This document shows, piece after piece, positions 38,533 to 47,864 of a stretch of 64,000 nt of DNA. A program made the position numbers and the translations under genes. Numbering within the stretch: position 1 is the first letter of the stretch; the number at the start of each line of letters is the position of its first letter. The DNA is from DATADW01 sp963733905 (lineage in GTDB: Bacteria; Actinomycetota; Acidimicrobiia; Spongiisociales; DATADW01). The notes below the pieces were generated by a model. It saw only the letters and a program-made list of their open reading frames with translations, was not told where the DNA came from and searched no databases. The stretch lies in assembly GCA_963733905.1 (NCBI GenBank), contig CAVTEU010000007.1, positions 372,001-436,000 of the forward strand, given 5' to 3'.

Positions 38533-38560
38533 ACCTACAACCTAGAACCAACCACCTACC
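38533..38560. repeat. 7-bp tandem array, ACCTACC type
   Basis: ACCTACA, ACCTAGA, ACCAACC and ACCTACC follow in perfect phase between pafA and pafB. The same units appear at 51547-51581 upstream of the TPM gene. Confidence 0.75.
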
Positions 38561-38562
38561 AC

Positions 38563-38589
38563 GAGCCTCTGAGCTCCGCTCAGAGGCTC
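38563..38589 (-). terminator. Perfect 12-bp hairpin enclosing the pafA stop codon
   Basis: GAGCCTCTGAGC (38563-38574), loop TCC, GCTCAGAGGCTC (38578-38589). The pafA stop TGA lies inside the stem. No T tract follows, so it may slow ribosomes, stabilise the upstream mRNA end or act as a factor-dependent terminator. Confidence 0.6.
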
Positions 38590-39935
38590 CTGATCAGCTT
38601 CTCGACCCGCTCGTCCACCGCCTTGAAAGGGTCCTTGCAGAGCACGGTGCGCTGCGCCTGGTCGTTGAGTTTGAGGTGGACCCAGTCGACGGTGAAGTCC
38701 CGCTTCTGTGCCTTGGCCGCCTTGATGAACTCGCCGCGCAACCGCGCCCTGGTCGTCTGTGGAGGGGAGCTCACCGCCCGGTCGATGGCGTGCTCGGTCA
38801 CCACCAGGTCCACCAGGCCGCGCTTGGCGAGGAGGTGGTAGACGCCGCGGTCGCGCATCACGTCGTGATACGAGAGGTCGAGCATCGCCAGCTTGGGGTG
38901 CGACACCGGGACCGCCCACTTCGCCTGGTACCGCTCGACGAGGTGGTGCTTGATCACCCAGTCCACCTCGCGGTCGAGGCTGAGCGGGTCCTTCTCCAAA
39001 CCGGTGAGCAGGTGCTCCCACATCTCCACCGCCCGCTGCACACCGGCAGGGAACCCCGGCGAGCGGCTGTAGCGGAGCGCCCGGTCGAGGTACTCCCACT
39101 GGATGTCGAGCGCCGAAAGATCCCGCCCGTTGGCCAGCCGCACCTTGCGCCGGCAGGTCGGGTCGTGGCTGATCTCGCGGATCCCCCTGATCGGGTTCTC
39201 CAGGGTGAGGTCGCGGAAGACGACACCGTCCTCGAGCATCTGGAGGAGCGCCGCAACCGTCCCCACCTTGACGTAGGTGGCGTACTCGGACATGTTCGAG
39301 TCGCCGGCGATGACATGCAGCCGGCGGTAGCGCTCGGCGTCGGCGTGCGGCTCGTCGCGGGTGTTGATGATCGGGCGGCTTCTAGTGGTGGCCGACGACA
39401 CCCCCTCCCAGATGTGCTCCGCCCGCTGCGACAGCGAGAACATCGTCCCCCGCGCCGTCTGCAGCAGCTTTCCCGCTCCCGAGAAGATCTGACGGCTCAC
39501 CAGGAACGGGATCAGCGTGTCCACCATCCGCTGGAAGTCGGAGTGCCGGCTCACCAGGTAGTTCTCGTGGCACCCGTACGAGTTCCCGGCGGAGTCGGTG
39601 TTGTTCTTGAAGAGGTAGATCTGACCGCGGATCCCCTCCTCCTCGAGCCGCTGCTCGGCCGACCGGACCAGACCCTCGAGGATCCGCTCCCCCGCCTTGT
39701 CGTGGGCCACCAGGTCGTGGAGGCTGTCGCACTCCGGGGTGGCGTACTCCGGGTGGCTCCCCACGTCGAGATAGAGACGAGCCCCGTTCTCCAGGAACAC
39801 ATTCGAGGACCGGCCCCAACTGACCACCCGGCGGAACAGGTACCGAGCAACCTCGTCGGGGCTGAGCCGGCGCTGGCCCCGCAGCGTGCAGGTGACGCCG
39901 TACTCGTTCTCTATCCCGAAAATGCGCCGTTCCAC
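38580..39935 (-). CDS. pafA: Pup-protein ligase PafA
   Basis: Attaches Pup through its C-terminal Glu to substrate lysines, using ATP. 451 residues, intact. Starts MERRIFGIENEYGVTCT; nucleotide/metal-binding and catalytic stretches include LDVGSHPEYATPECDSL, IYLFKNNTDSAGNSYGCHEN, RPIINTRDEPHADAERYRRL and HVIAGDSNMSEYATYVKVGT. Carboxylate-amine ligase fold shared with Dop. The 99 bases between it and prcA show nothing notable. Confidence 0.97.
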   Translation of the reverse strand: MERRIFGIENEYGVTCTLRGQRRLSPDEVARYLFRRVVSWGRSSNVFLENGARLYLDVGSHPEYATPECDSLHDLVAHDKAGERILEGLVRSAEQRLEEEGIRGQIYLFKNNTDSAGNSYGCHENYLVSRHSDFQRMVDTLIPFLVSRQIFSGAGKLLQTARGTMFSLSQRAEHIWEGVSSATTRSRPIINTRDEPHADAERYRRLHVIAGDSNMSEYATYVKVGTVAALLQMLEDGVVFRDLTLENPIRGIREISHDPTCRRKVRLANGRDLSALDIQWEYLDRALRYSRSPGFPAGVQRAVEMWEHLLTGLEKDPLSLDREVDWVIKHHLVERYQAKWAVPVSHPKLAMLDLSYHDVMRDRGVYHLLAKRGLVDLVVTEHAIDRAVSSPPQTTRARLRGEFIKAAKAQKRDFTVDWVHLKLNDQAQRTVLCKDPFKAVDERVEKLIRSL

Positions 39936-40034
39936 TGGCGGCGACGGTAACAGTCGGTGCGGTCAACGAGGGAGAACAGAAGCTCCCACCATCGACGGAG
40001 CCGGCGCCGACTATCCGGCTCGGAACGCCGCCGA

Positions 40035-40712
40035 CTACTTCGGTTGCACTGCGGCGAGGTCCTCGAGGGAGAGCCGGCGGAACAGCCGGCGGGATCGACT
40101 TCGGTCGAGCACGGCTGCCTCCCAGCCGTCGATCTCCCGTTCCTCGGCGGTGCGGAATGCGTCTGCCACCTTGCGGAGGGTGTCGTCGAGCGAGGCGCCC
40201 TCCTCGTGTCCGGCCTGGAGCGTCTCGGTGAGTAGCTCGGCCTTGCCCCCCACCGCCGACACCCCGCGCTCGTCGTAGAGGGTCCCGTCGTAGGTCACCT
40301 TGAACAGCCGGTTGTCGTCGCCGTTCACCCCGACCTCGGCCACCAGGACCTCGACCTCCCACGGCTTCATCTCGTGGGTGAAGATCCGCCCCAGCGTCTC
40401 GGCGAAGGCGTTGGCCAGGGCGATCCCGGTCACGTCCTGGCGGCTGTACATGTACCCGGTGACGTCGGCGAACCGGATGCCGCCCTGGCGCAGGTTCTCG
40501 AACTCGTTGTACCGCCCCGCCCCGGCGAAGGCGAGCCGGTCGTAGATCTCGCTGATCTTGTGGAGGGTCCTGCTCGGGTTCTCCGCCATCAGCAGGACAC
40601 CATCGGCGTACTCGATGGCGACGATGGAACGGCCTCGGGCGATCCCCTTGCGGGCGTACTCCGCCTTGTCCTTTATGAGCTGCTCGGGCGGGACGTAGAA
40701 GGGGATGGTCAC
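40035..40712 (-). CDS. prcA: 20S proteasome alpha subunit
   Basis: Forms the gated outer rings of the core particle. From GTG 40712 it begins VTIPFYVPPEQLIKDKAEYA, then RKGIARGRSIVAIEYADGVL, ENPSRTLHKISEIYDRLAFA and RQGGIRFADVTGYMYSRQDV. Ends with an Arg-rich, hydrophobic tail (RRLFRRLSLEDLAAVQPK). Intact, 225 residues. It follows prcB by four bases. Confidence 0.95.
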   Translation of the reverse strand: MTIPFYVPPEQLIKDKAEYARKGIARGRSIVAIEYADGVLLMAENPSRTLHKISEIYDRLAFAGAGRYNEFENLRQGGIRFADVTGYMYSRQDVTGIALANAFAETLGRIFTHEMKPWEVEVLVAEVGVNGDDNRLFKVTYDGTLYDERGVSAVGGKAELLTETLQAGHEEGASLDDTLRKVADAFRTAEEREIDGWEAAVLDRSRSRRLFRRLSLEDLAAVQPK

Positions 40713-40716
40713 GGCA

Positions 40717-41515
40717 TCACCGGACGGTCGCCAGCGCACGCTCCGCCACGGCGCGCACCCGTTCCGGGTCCACGTCGTGGTAGCCGGCGGAGGTCACGAC
40801 GACCACGTTGGGGAGGATCCCACGGTGCAGGTCGGGACCGCCTGTGGCGGTGTCCTCCTGGGCTGCCGCCACCAGCGCCCCCATCCCGATATCGAGCGCT
40901 TCGTCCTCGGATAGGTCGGGCCGGTAGAAACCTCGGAGGAACGCCTTGGCCTCCTTGCCCCCCGACCCGGTTGCCCCGAAATCCTGCTCCTCGTAGCGGC
41001 CACCAACCACGTCGTAGGTGAAGACCCGTCCCGTCTCCTGTTCCTCGTCGTAGCCGGCGAACAGCGGGACCACCACCAGACCCTGGAAGGCCATGGGCAA
41101 CTGGTTGCGGACCATCCGCGCCAGATAGGTCGCCTTGCCCTCCAGGCTGAGCCGGTGCGAGCGGATCTTCTCGTAGTGCTCCAACTCGGTCTGGAAGAGC
41201 CGAACCATCTCGACGGCTATCCCGGCGACTCCGGCGATGGCCACCGCTGAGAACTCGTCGGCTTGGAACACCTTTTGGATGCGGCGGTGCGCCACCAGGT
41301 TGCCCTCGGTCGCCTGACGGTCGCCGACCAGCGCCACCCCACCGGGGTAGCGGATGGCGAGCACCGTCGTCGCCTCGGCTACCGGGAGCCGGGCGGGATC
41401 GACTTGTCCGGACCAGGGCGGGTCGAGCCCAAGTCGGACCCAACAGACCGGAGAAGCTGGACCCGGGAACCGGTGCGATGAGCGGCAGAGGTTCGGCCGA
41501 CGGGTCTCCCGTCAC
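40717..41515 (-). CDS. prcB: 20S proteasome beta subunit
   Basis: Catalytic N-terminal-nucleophile subunit. The propeptide ends RLPVAEA and the mature chain starts TTVLAIRYPGGVALVGDRQA, with Thr1 as nucleophile and the Lys equivalent in the RIQKVF region. One +1 break near 41430 in the propeptide; 799 bases (3n+1) agrees. GTG at 41515 overlaps the pup stop (GTGA). The prcB-prcA order is conserved. Confidence 0.93.
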
Positions 41516-41706
41516 TCGCCGCCCTTCTGGACGTAGTTCTTGACGAACTCCTCGGCGTTCTCCTCGAGGACGGCGTCGATTTCCTCGAGCAACTCGTCGA
41601 TCTTCTCGGCGGTATCCCGGCCGCTGCGCCCGGCGGCAGCCTCGTCGGCCTCTTCGGCTTCCTCGGTTTGCCGCTGTGGTGCCTGCTTGCGCTCCTGCTC
41701 GGCCAT
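41512..41706 (-). CDS. pup: Prokaryotic ubiquitin-like protein Pup, C-terminal GGE
   Basis: 64 residues, intact. Disordered, charged N-terminus (MAEQERKQAPQRQTEEAEEA) and a C-terminal helix (EKIDELLEEIDAVLEENAEE) that binds the Mpa coiled coil, ending FVKNYVQKGGE. The last residue is Glu rather than Gln, so Dop deamidation before ligation is not needed. The dop-pup spacer contains a 13-bp direct repeat around GTCCTCGATCCG. Confidence 0.96.
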   Translation of the reverse strand: MAEQERKQAPQRQTEEAEEADEAAAGRSGRDTAEKIDELLEEIDAVLEENAEEFVKNYVQKGGE

Positions 41707-41754
41707 CGAAACCTTCCTCGTCCTCGATCCGGGTCCTCGATCCGGTCTGGCGGC

Positions 41755-43230
41755 TCAGCCGCCGAGCGCCTCCAACAGCGCTGCGGCGTCCTCGGCCCGG
41801 TCCAGGATCGCTTCGACCTTGTCCTTGCCCCCCCGCAGGGGTTCCATCATAGGCACCCTCTTGAGGGTCTCCCCTCCGGTGTCGAACACCATGGAGTCCC
41901 AGTTTGCGGCGACCAAAGCGCCGCTGAACTGGGCCACACAACGGCCCCGGAAGTAGGCCCGGGTGCTTTCCGGAGGCTCGGTGCAAGCCCTGGCCACCTC
42001 GTCGTCGGTGAAAAGCCGGCGCATGGCCCCGCTGCGGACCATCCGGCGGTGCAGCCCCAATTCCGGATCGACGTCGTGGTACTGCAGGTCGAGCGCCCCC
42101 ATCTTCGGGTGCGTCCACTCGATGCCGTCGCGGTCGGCGTACCCGTTGAGCAGGCGCCATTTGGCCACCCAGTCCAACCGGTCGGCGCAGCGCATCGGGT
42201 CAGCCTCCAGATCGGTGAGCACTTCCTCCCAGGCAGCGACCACGTCTCCCCAGACGGCCTCGGGAAGCTCCGATTGGGCGTACTTGGCCAGCCATTCCAG
42301 GTATTGGCCCTGGAGCTCGAGTGCGGTGGCGGTCCCGCCGCTCTCCAACTCGATGGGTCTGCCCAGATCGACGTCGTGGCTCACCTGCCAGCAGGCGGTC
42401 ACCGGGTCCGCCAGTGTGAGCGGGTCGGGAATGGCGCCGTCCTCCAGAGCCGAGAGGAGCAACGAGGTCAGCCCCATCTTGAGGAAGATCTGCGGCTCCG
42501 AGAGGTTGGCGTCGCCGATGATGACGTGGAGCCGCCGGTACTTGGTCACGTCACCGTGTGGCTCGTCTCTCGTGTTGATGATGGGCCGCTTCAGCGTGGT
42601 CTCCAGCCCGACCTCCTCCTCGAAGAAATCGGCCCGCTGGGTGACTTGGAACGGGACTGCGGGGCGGCCGTTCTCCGAGCCGACCTTGCCGGCGCCGGTT
42701 ATCGGCTGGCGGGTGACAAGGAAGGTGGTGAGGTACTTGACCACCTCTCCGAAGGGGAGCGATCGAGCCAGCAGGTAGTTCTCATGGGCGCCGTATGAGT
42801 TGCCCTTGCGGTCGCTGTTGTTCTTGTAGAGCGAGAGTCGCTCGCCCTCCTTGAGCATCTGGCGGGCGTGCTCTGCGGCGCGGGCCATCACCACCTCGCC
42901 CGCCTTGTCGTAGAGCGCCGCCTCGAGCGGGTCGTAGCACTCCGGGCTGGAGTACTCGGGGTGGGCGTGGTCGACGTAGAGCCGAGCGCCGTTGGTGAGG
43001 ACGGCGTTCACCAGACCGGAGTCGACCTCGGGGAGGCCCTGCCCGTCGAACCCGAAGCCGCGGGCATCGCGGCCGGGAGACTCCTCCTCGAACGACCACT
43101 GCACCCGGGCCCGCTCCCCCGGGTACGAGTTGACCACGAGGCTCGATGCCAGCGCCGGGTTGAAGTCGGGTTGGTTGCGGATGACGATCCCGTACTCGGT
43201 CTCGGTCCCGAGCACCTTGTGGATGGCCAT
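41755..43230 (-). CDS. dop: Pup deamidase/depupylase Dop
   Basis: 491 residues, intact. MAIHKVLGTETEYGIVIRNQ opens the carboxylate-amine ligase fold; YVDHAHPEYSSPECYDPLEA contains the catalytic Asp and conserved metal ligands; SLYKNNSDRKGNSYGAHENY and RPIINTRDEPHGDVTKYRRL match PafA. The Dop-specific loop after WSFEEESPGRDARGFGFDG separates it from PafA. With Pup already ending in Glu, its role here should be depupylation. Confidence 0.96.
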   Translation of the reverse strand: MAIHKVLGTETEYGIVIRNQPDFNPALASSLVVNSYPGERARVQWSFEEESPGRDARGFGFDGQGLPEVDSGLVNAVLTNGARLYVDHAHPEYSSPECYDPLEAALYDKAGEVVMARAAEHARQMLKEGERLSLYKNNSDRKGNSYGAHENYLLARSLPFGEVVKYLTTFLVTRQPITGAGKVGSENGRPAVPFQVTQRADFFEEEVGLETTLKRPIINTRDEPHGDVTKYRRLHVIIGDANLSEPQIFLKMGLTSLLLSALEDGAIPDPLTLADPVTACWQVSHDVDLGRPIELESGGTATALELQGQYLEWLAKYAQSELPEAVWGDVVAAWEEVLTDLEADPMRCADRLDWVAKWRLLNGYADRDGIEWTHPKMGALDLQYHDVDPELGLHRRMVRSGAMRRLFTDDEVARACTEPPESTRAYFRGRCVAQFSGALVAANWDSMVFDTGGETLKRVPMMEPLRGGKDKVEAILDRAEDAAALLEALGG

Positions 43231-43294
43231 GATCAGGCCGGAGTCGGAGGTCGGAATTCCGAAGCCGAACCGGCTGGCCGGCCCTTCCCTCGAA

Positions 43295-43322
43295 TCTTCC
43301 GTCTTCCGTCTTCCGTCTTCCG
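43295..43322. repeat. 7-bp tandem array, (TCTTCCG)4
   Basis: Four perfect units of TCTTCCG on the plus strand (CGGAAGA on the gene strand), ending five bases before the mpa stop, in the 96-base mpa-dop spacer. Nearby TCGGAATTCCGA is a 12-bp palindrome. Confidence 0.85.
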
Positions 43323-43326
43323 TCTC

Positions 43327-45055
43327 TCACAGGTACTGCCCGGTGGTGACCGCTTCGATGGCGCGGGCCTCGTCATCGCCCTCGATCAGCGTCCGCACGT
43401 AGACGATGCGCTCGCCCTTCTTCCCCGAGATCTTCGCCCAGTCGTCCGGGTTGGTCGTGTTGGGCAGGTCCTCGTGCTCGCGGAACTCCTGCTTGATGGC
43501 GTCGAGGAGGTCGTTCAGCCGGACACCGCCCGTTCCCGTCTCGATGTGACGCTTGATGGCGTCCTTCTTGGCCCGGCGCACGATGTTCTCGATCATGGCG
43601 CCGCTGGAGAAGTCCTTGAAGAAGAGGACCTCGCGGTCCCCGTTGGCGTATGTCACCTCGAGGAAGCGGTTGACCTCGTCGGTGGCGTACATCGCATCGA
43701 CGGTTCGTGTCACCAACTCGTCGACCAGCGGGGCGCGGTCGCCATCGTGACGCTCCAGCTCTGAGGCCTCGAGCGGGAACTCGTCCTGGAGGTAGATGCG
43801 GAATATCTGGCGTGCCGCCTTGTCGTCGGGCCGGGAGATCTTGATCTTCACGTCGAGCCGGCCGGGCCGGAGGATCGCCGGGTCGATCAGGTCCTCGCGG
43901 TTCGAGGCCCCGATCACGATGACGTTCTTCAGCTTCTCCACACCGTCGAGCTCGGAGAGGAGCTGCGGCACGATGGTGGACTCGACATCCGACGATATCC
44001 CACTCCCCCTGGTGCGGAAGAGCGAGTCCATCTCGTCGAAGAAGACGATGACGGGGACGCCTTCCTCCGATTTCTCCTTGGCCCGCTGGAAGATCAGCCG
44101 GATCTGGCGCTCGGTCTCACCCACATACTTGTTGAGTAGCTCGGGCCCCTTGATGTTGAGGAAATAGGAGCGGGCGTCGCTGTTGCCGGTCCGCTCCGCC
44201 ACGGCCAGGGCGAGGCTGTTGGCCACCGCCTTTGCGATCAGTGTCTTGCCACACCCGGGGGGGCCGTAGAGAAGGACGCCCTTGGGCGCCGCCAACCCGT
44301 ACTTCTCGAAGAGGTCCTTGTGGACGTACGGGAGCTCAACCGCATCGCGGATCTCCTCGATCTGGTGGTCGAGACCACCGACGTCTTCGTAGGTGACATC
44401 GGGGATCTCCTCGAGCACGAGTTCCTCGACCTCGGGCCGGGCGAGCCGCTCGTGGACCAGACCGGTCCTCGAGTCGATGCGGACATGGTCTCCCGCCCGG
44501 ATCGGGACATCGCGCATCGGCTCGGCGAGCTGGACGACCCGCTCCTCATCGGCGTGGGCCAGCACGAGCAGTCGGCCGTCCTCGAGCTTCTCCTTGACGG
44601 CCACGACCTCGCCGGTGGGCTCGAAGGATCGGACGTCAACGACGTTGTACGAATCATTGAGAAGGACTTCCTGGCCCCGCGCCAGCATCTTGACCTCGAT
44701 GTTGGGCTGAGCCGCCACCCGGAGCTTCCTCCCGGCGGAGAGGACATCGAGCGTCCCGTCCTGGTTGATCTGGAGGATCGTCCCGAAGGTGTTGGGCGGG
44801 GTGGTCAGCTTCTCGACCTCGTCGCGCAGCACGGCAAGCTGCTCGCGGGTCTCCTCGAGGACGGCTGTCAGCTTCTCGTTCTGTGCGGCGACCTGGGCGA
44901 GTTGGCCCTTGGTCTCGAGGAGTCGCTCCTCCATCACCCTGACCCGGCGCGGGGCGTCTTGCAGCCGGCGGCGCAGGACCGAGGTCTCCTCTTCGAGCGC
45001 CGCGAATGGTGGCTTTCAGCGCCGCCTCTTCGTGCTCCGGGCCCTGCTGCCCCAT
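43327..45055 (-). CDS. arc: Proteasomal AAA+ ATPase Mpa/ARC
   Basis: Unfoldase that recruits pupylated proteins and feeds them to the 20S core. The N-terminal coiled coil (EEETSVLRRRLQ, EERLLETKGQLAQVAAQNEK), tandem OB domains (TLDVLSAGRKLRVA..., PIRAGDHVRID) and AAA module with LLYGPPGCGKTLIAKAVANS, VFFDEMDSLFRTRGSG and IGASNREDLIDPAILRPGRL end in GQYL, the proteasome-docking tail. One +1 break near 45005 in the coiled coil; 1729 bases (3n+1) agrees. ATG at 45055. About 575 residues. Confidence 0.96.
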
Positions 45056-45225
45056 ACCGCGAGCTCCTCGTCGTTGCCTACCTCGCCCGCGAAGTATACG
45101 GCCGGGGGACCCCAAGCCATGGACCCCCGAGCCCCGGGCGAGTGGCCGCTGCCCAAGGACCATGCCCACTTCGAAACACCCGACCGGGGCTACGATCAGG
45201 GCGTAGTCACGAGGAGAAACAGGCC

Positions 45226-45472
45226 ATGAAGGTGTGGATCGATCAGGATCTCTGCACAGGCGACGGTCTGTGCGAGGAGATCGCCCCAGACGTTTTCGTC
45301 CTGCTCGACGACGGTTTGGCCTACGTCAGGGATGGCGCCACCGTCTACGCCGACGCCAAGGGAAACGCCCAGGGCTCCGATGGTATCGCCCAGCGTCCCC
45401 GGCGGCCAGGAGGACATCACCATCGAGTCGGCCGAAGAGTGCCCTGGCGAATGCATCTTCATCGAGCCGTGA
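45226..45472 (+). CDS. Small ferredoxin ([3Fe-4S] type)
   Basis: MKVWIDQDLCTGDGLCEEIA and, after one +1 break near 45375-45400, SAEECPGECIFIEP. Cysteine spacing C-x5-C...C-x3-C suits the single-cluster ferredoxins that serve actinobacterial P450s and other oxygenases. 247 bases (3n+1) agrees; about 81 residues. GAGGAG lies eight bases upstream of ATG 45226. Divergent from mpa. Confidence 0.85.
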
Positions 45473-45529
45473 TCGAACTGACCGCTACCGCTTGGTGAAG
45501 TTCGGGGCCCAGCCCGCCGATAGGGTCGC

Positions 45530-46405
45530 ATGGGCTTACGTGTCGCCGCAGCGCTGACACTCACCCTTCTCGTTGGTTGCTCCGCAGGACCGGTGACCGC
45601 CGACGCCGCCGCGGCTGATCAGGCCGAGCAATTGGACCTCGCCCGGGACGAGATAGCCGACCTCCAGAAACGCCTCGCCAGGGCGACGGGAGCAGCAGAA
45701 GACTCCGCGGCTCGAATCGACGAGTTGGAGAGCGACGTAGAGCAGCTGGGTGGCGAGCTCGAGGCAGCGGTCACCGCTGCGGAGACGGCGAAGCGGCAGC
45801 GCGACGACGCCAACTCCGAGCGCCGCCGTACCCTCCAGGCCCGCGCCAAACTTCGCAGCCAGTTGGAGGACACCGAGGAGGAACTGGCGGCCCTCCGGCT
45901 CCAATACGACGACGAACTCTCCACCGATCGGGCTGAAGTGCTCTCCACCGGCACCGGGGTCGCCTGCCGGCTGGGCGAGCAGCGCGCCGAGTCGGGCGCT
46001 GCCCAGCCCAACCTCGACGACATCAAGCGGGCCGTAGGGCGCGAGCCCGGTCTATCGGAGCTCGACCTGAACCTCCTCCTCCCCGCCGAAGGCGATTGGT
46101 CGCCGATGGTCTCCGAGGCCCGCCGCTGCTTCTTGGAAGCAGGGGGCGAGGTGAGCGGCGAAGAGGGGTCGCTCAGCGCCGGAAGCTACGTGGTGGGAGA
46201 AGGTGTCCAACCCGGTAACTGGGAGGCCCGCTACCAGTTGGAGGACGACGAGTTCTGCTCTTTCACCCGGATGGACGAGAACGGTGATGTGATCGCCAGC
46301 GAGGTGGTCAGCGGACCCGGATCAGGCACCCTGGAGATCCAAGTGGTCGATGGTGACGCCCGGGTGGTGGTGGCGGGCGCCTGCCGCTTCGAACTGGCTG
46401 GATAG
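45530..46405 (+). CDS. Putative lipoprotein with coiled coil
   Basis: 291 residues, intact. Lipoprotein signal (MGLRVAAALTLTLLVGCSAG, Cys at 17), a coiled coil from about 28 to 125 (heptads rich in Leu, Glu and Arg), then a C-terminal beta-like domain: SAGSYVVGEGVQPGNWEARY and FCSFTRMDENGDVIASE, a layout seen in actinobacterial exported proteins. No named family. In M. tuberculosis a lipoprotein gene (lppK) also sits beside mpa, but I cannot show homology. Confidence 0.75.
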   Translation: MGLRVAAALTLTLLVGCSAGPVTADAAAADQAEQLDLARDEIADLQKRLARATGAAEDSAARIDELESDVEQLGGELEAAVTAAETAKRQRDDANSERRRTLQARAKLRSQLEDTEEELAALRLQYDDELSTDRAEVLSTGTGVACRLGEQRAESGAAQPNLDDIKRAVGREPGLSELDLNLLLPAEGDWSPMVSEARRCFLEAGGEVSGEEGSLSAGSYVVGEGVQPGNWEARYQLEDDEFCSFTRMDENGDVIASEVVSGPGSGTLEIQVVDGDARVVVAGACRFELAG

Positions 46406-46410
46406 CAGGT

Positions 46411-47220
46411 TCAACCCTCGGTCGTGGCTGACCCAGGAACCTCGGCGAGCCGACGGGCCACGACCACGAAACCGGTGTGACCGACCATCCGATGATCGGG
46501 TCGAACCGATCTGCCTGACACCGACCAGGTCCGGAACAGCGTCTCGAAAGCCATCGTGTCGATGAAGCCGCCCGTCTGTTCAAGAGCCTCGACCGTCGTC
46601 TGCACCTGGGGAACGGTGGGCAGGTAGGCGCAGAACACGCCGCCCGGTGCAAGGCCCTCGCCAGCCCTGATGGCTGCGTGCCAGGGCTCGGGAAGGTCGA
46701 GCACCATCCGATCCGGTCGCACCCGGGCGATCTCACCCTCGACCTCGCCGATCACCAATTCGAGTTGGGGGGGTAGCTCGCCGAAAAAATCGGAAATCGA
46801 GCGACGAGCGTGGGCGGCGTGGTCGTCGCGTCGCTCCACGCTGACCACCCGACCATCGGTCCCGACGGCGCGGAGCAGGGCGCAGGTCAGAGCGCCGGAC
46901 CCGGTCCCCGCCTCGAGCACAACGTCGCCCGGTCGGATGTCTGCCCAGACCAGGATCTGTCCGATGTCCTTGGGGTAGACGACCTGGGCGCCGCGGGGCA
47001 TCTTGAGGATGTAGTCGGCCAACCGGGGGCGGAGGACGGTGAGCCGTCCACCCCCGGACGAGGTCACGACGCTCCCCTCGTCGAGTCCGATCACCTCCGA
47101 GTGGGGCACGACCCCGCGATGGAAATGAAAGCTCCGTTCGGGATCGAGGCGTATCAGATAGCGGCGGCCCTTCTGGTCGAGGAGCAACACCGGCTCCCCG
47201 GCGCCGAGCGGCTCACTCAT
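46411..47220 (-). CDS. trmI: tRNA (adenine-58-N1)-methyltransferase TrmI
   Basis: 269 residues, intact from ATG 47220. Substrate-binding beta domain (YLIRLDPERSFHFHRGVVPH), then a class-I methyltransferase: IRPGDVVLEAGTGSGALTCA (SAM motif I), RVVSVERRDDHAAHARRSIS, DRMVLDLPEPWHAAIRAGEG. Makes m1A58 in the tRNA T-loop. Same position relative to mpa as Rv2118c in M. tuberculosis. Confidence 0.93.
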   Translation of the reverse strand: MSEPLGAGEPVLLLDQKGRRYLIRLDPERSFHFHRGVVPHSEVIGLDEGSVVTSSGGGRLTVLRPRLADYILKMPRGAQVVYPKDIGQILVWADIRPGDVVLEAGTGSGALTCALLRAVGTDGRVVSVERRDDHAAHARRSISDFFGELPPQLELVIGEVEGEIARVRPDRMVLDLPEPWHAAIRAGEGLAPGGVFCAYLPTVPQVQTTVEALEQTGGFIDTMAFETLFRTWSVSGRSVRPDHRMVGHTGFVVVARRLAEVPGSATTEG

Positions 47221-47258
47221 CTGCGATGGAATGCCGGCGCGTGCTGCTCGGTGGCAGT

Positions 47259-47354
47259 TCATTGGAAGAAGAAGATCGCCGTCGCGACGAGCGAGACAAC
47301 CAGCCCGATGATCACGATCCAGATGACGACCCGGAAGAACTGTTGGTTTCGCAT
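47259..47354 (-). CDS. 31-residue single-pass membrane peptide
   Basis: ATG 47354 opens MRNQQFFRVVIWIVIIGLVV, one membrane helix running to SLVATAIFFFQ. It ends 38 bases before trmI on the same strand. Short membrane ORFs of the MRN-x-FFR type beside trmI/mpa are familiar from other actinobacteria, though I cannot confirm a family. No function known. Confidence 0.55.
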   Translation of the reverse strand: MRNQQFFRVVIWIVIIGLVVSLVATAIFFFQ

Positions 47355-47398
47355 CGGGTGCCGGCACTGTATCGCCGGCGCGGTACCCTCATGGCGAG

Positions 47399-47673
47399 AT
47401 GCGACGGTTGATCAACCTCTTCATCGTTCGCAACCACGGGATCGAGCGTGGACTGGGCTGGATCGGCCGTAGTGCCCGCACCGGACGGGGTATTTATTTG
47501 GCGCGAGGAGGGGCTGCTCCTCGCCGTCTATTTGCTCACCCGCCCCAAGCCGCAGAGGCAGATCAGCCAACTCAAGGCAGAGCCAGGCGAGACGCTCCTG
47601 GTGAGGGTGCGACAGGTCGATGAGGAGCCGCTCGGGAGTCGAGCAGGCCCGCGCCCTGCTCGGCGAGTCAGAC
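47399..47673 (+). CDS. Hypothetical protein, short
   Basis: Two frames join across a +1 break near 47480: MRRLINLFIVRNHGIERGLG and then VFIWREEGLLLAVYLLTRPK, QISQLKAEPGETLLVRVRQV. About 80-90 residues, basic. The end is uncertain because it converges on the minus-strand gene ending at 47668. No family recognised. Confidence 0.4.
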
Positions 47674-47859
47674 CCTGTAGACCTCGACCACGGCCTGCCG
47701 GTGGCGGGTTCTCCTGTTCAGCAGGAAAATGAAGAGCAGTAGGGCGCCTACGCCGATTCCTATTTGGATCGCCCTGCCCTTGACCGTCTCGGTTGTCTGG
47801 TTCACCGCTCGCTCGATCTGACGGGCCTTGGCCTCGATGTCGTCACGGGTGATTGTCAT
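47668..47859 (-). CDS. Small membrane protein, DUF3618-like
   Basis: 63 residues: a charged helix (MTITRDDIEAKARQIERAVN), a membrane helix (AIQIGIGVGALLLFIFLL) and a basic tail. This layout matches the DUF3618 type that accompanies actinobacterial holin-X proteins, as here. Five bases after the holin-like gene. Function unknown, probably envelope-associated. Confidence 0.6.
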   Translation of the reverse strand: MTITRDDIEAKARQIERAVNQTTETVKGRAIQIGIGVGALLLFIFLLNRRTRHRQAVVEVYRV

Positions 47860-47864
47860 TTCGG

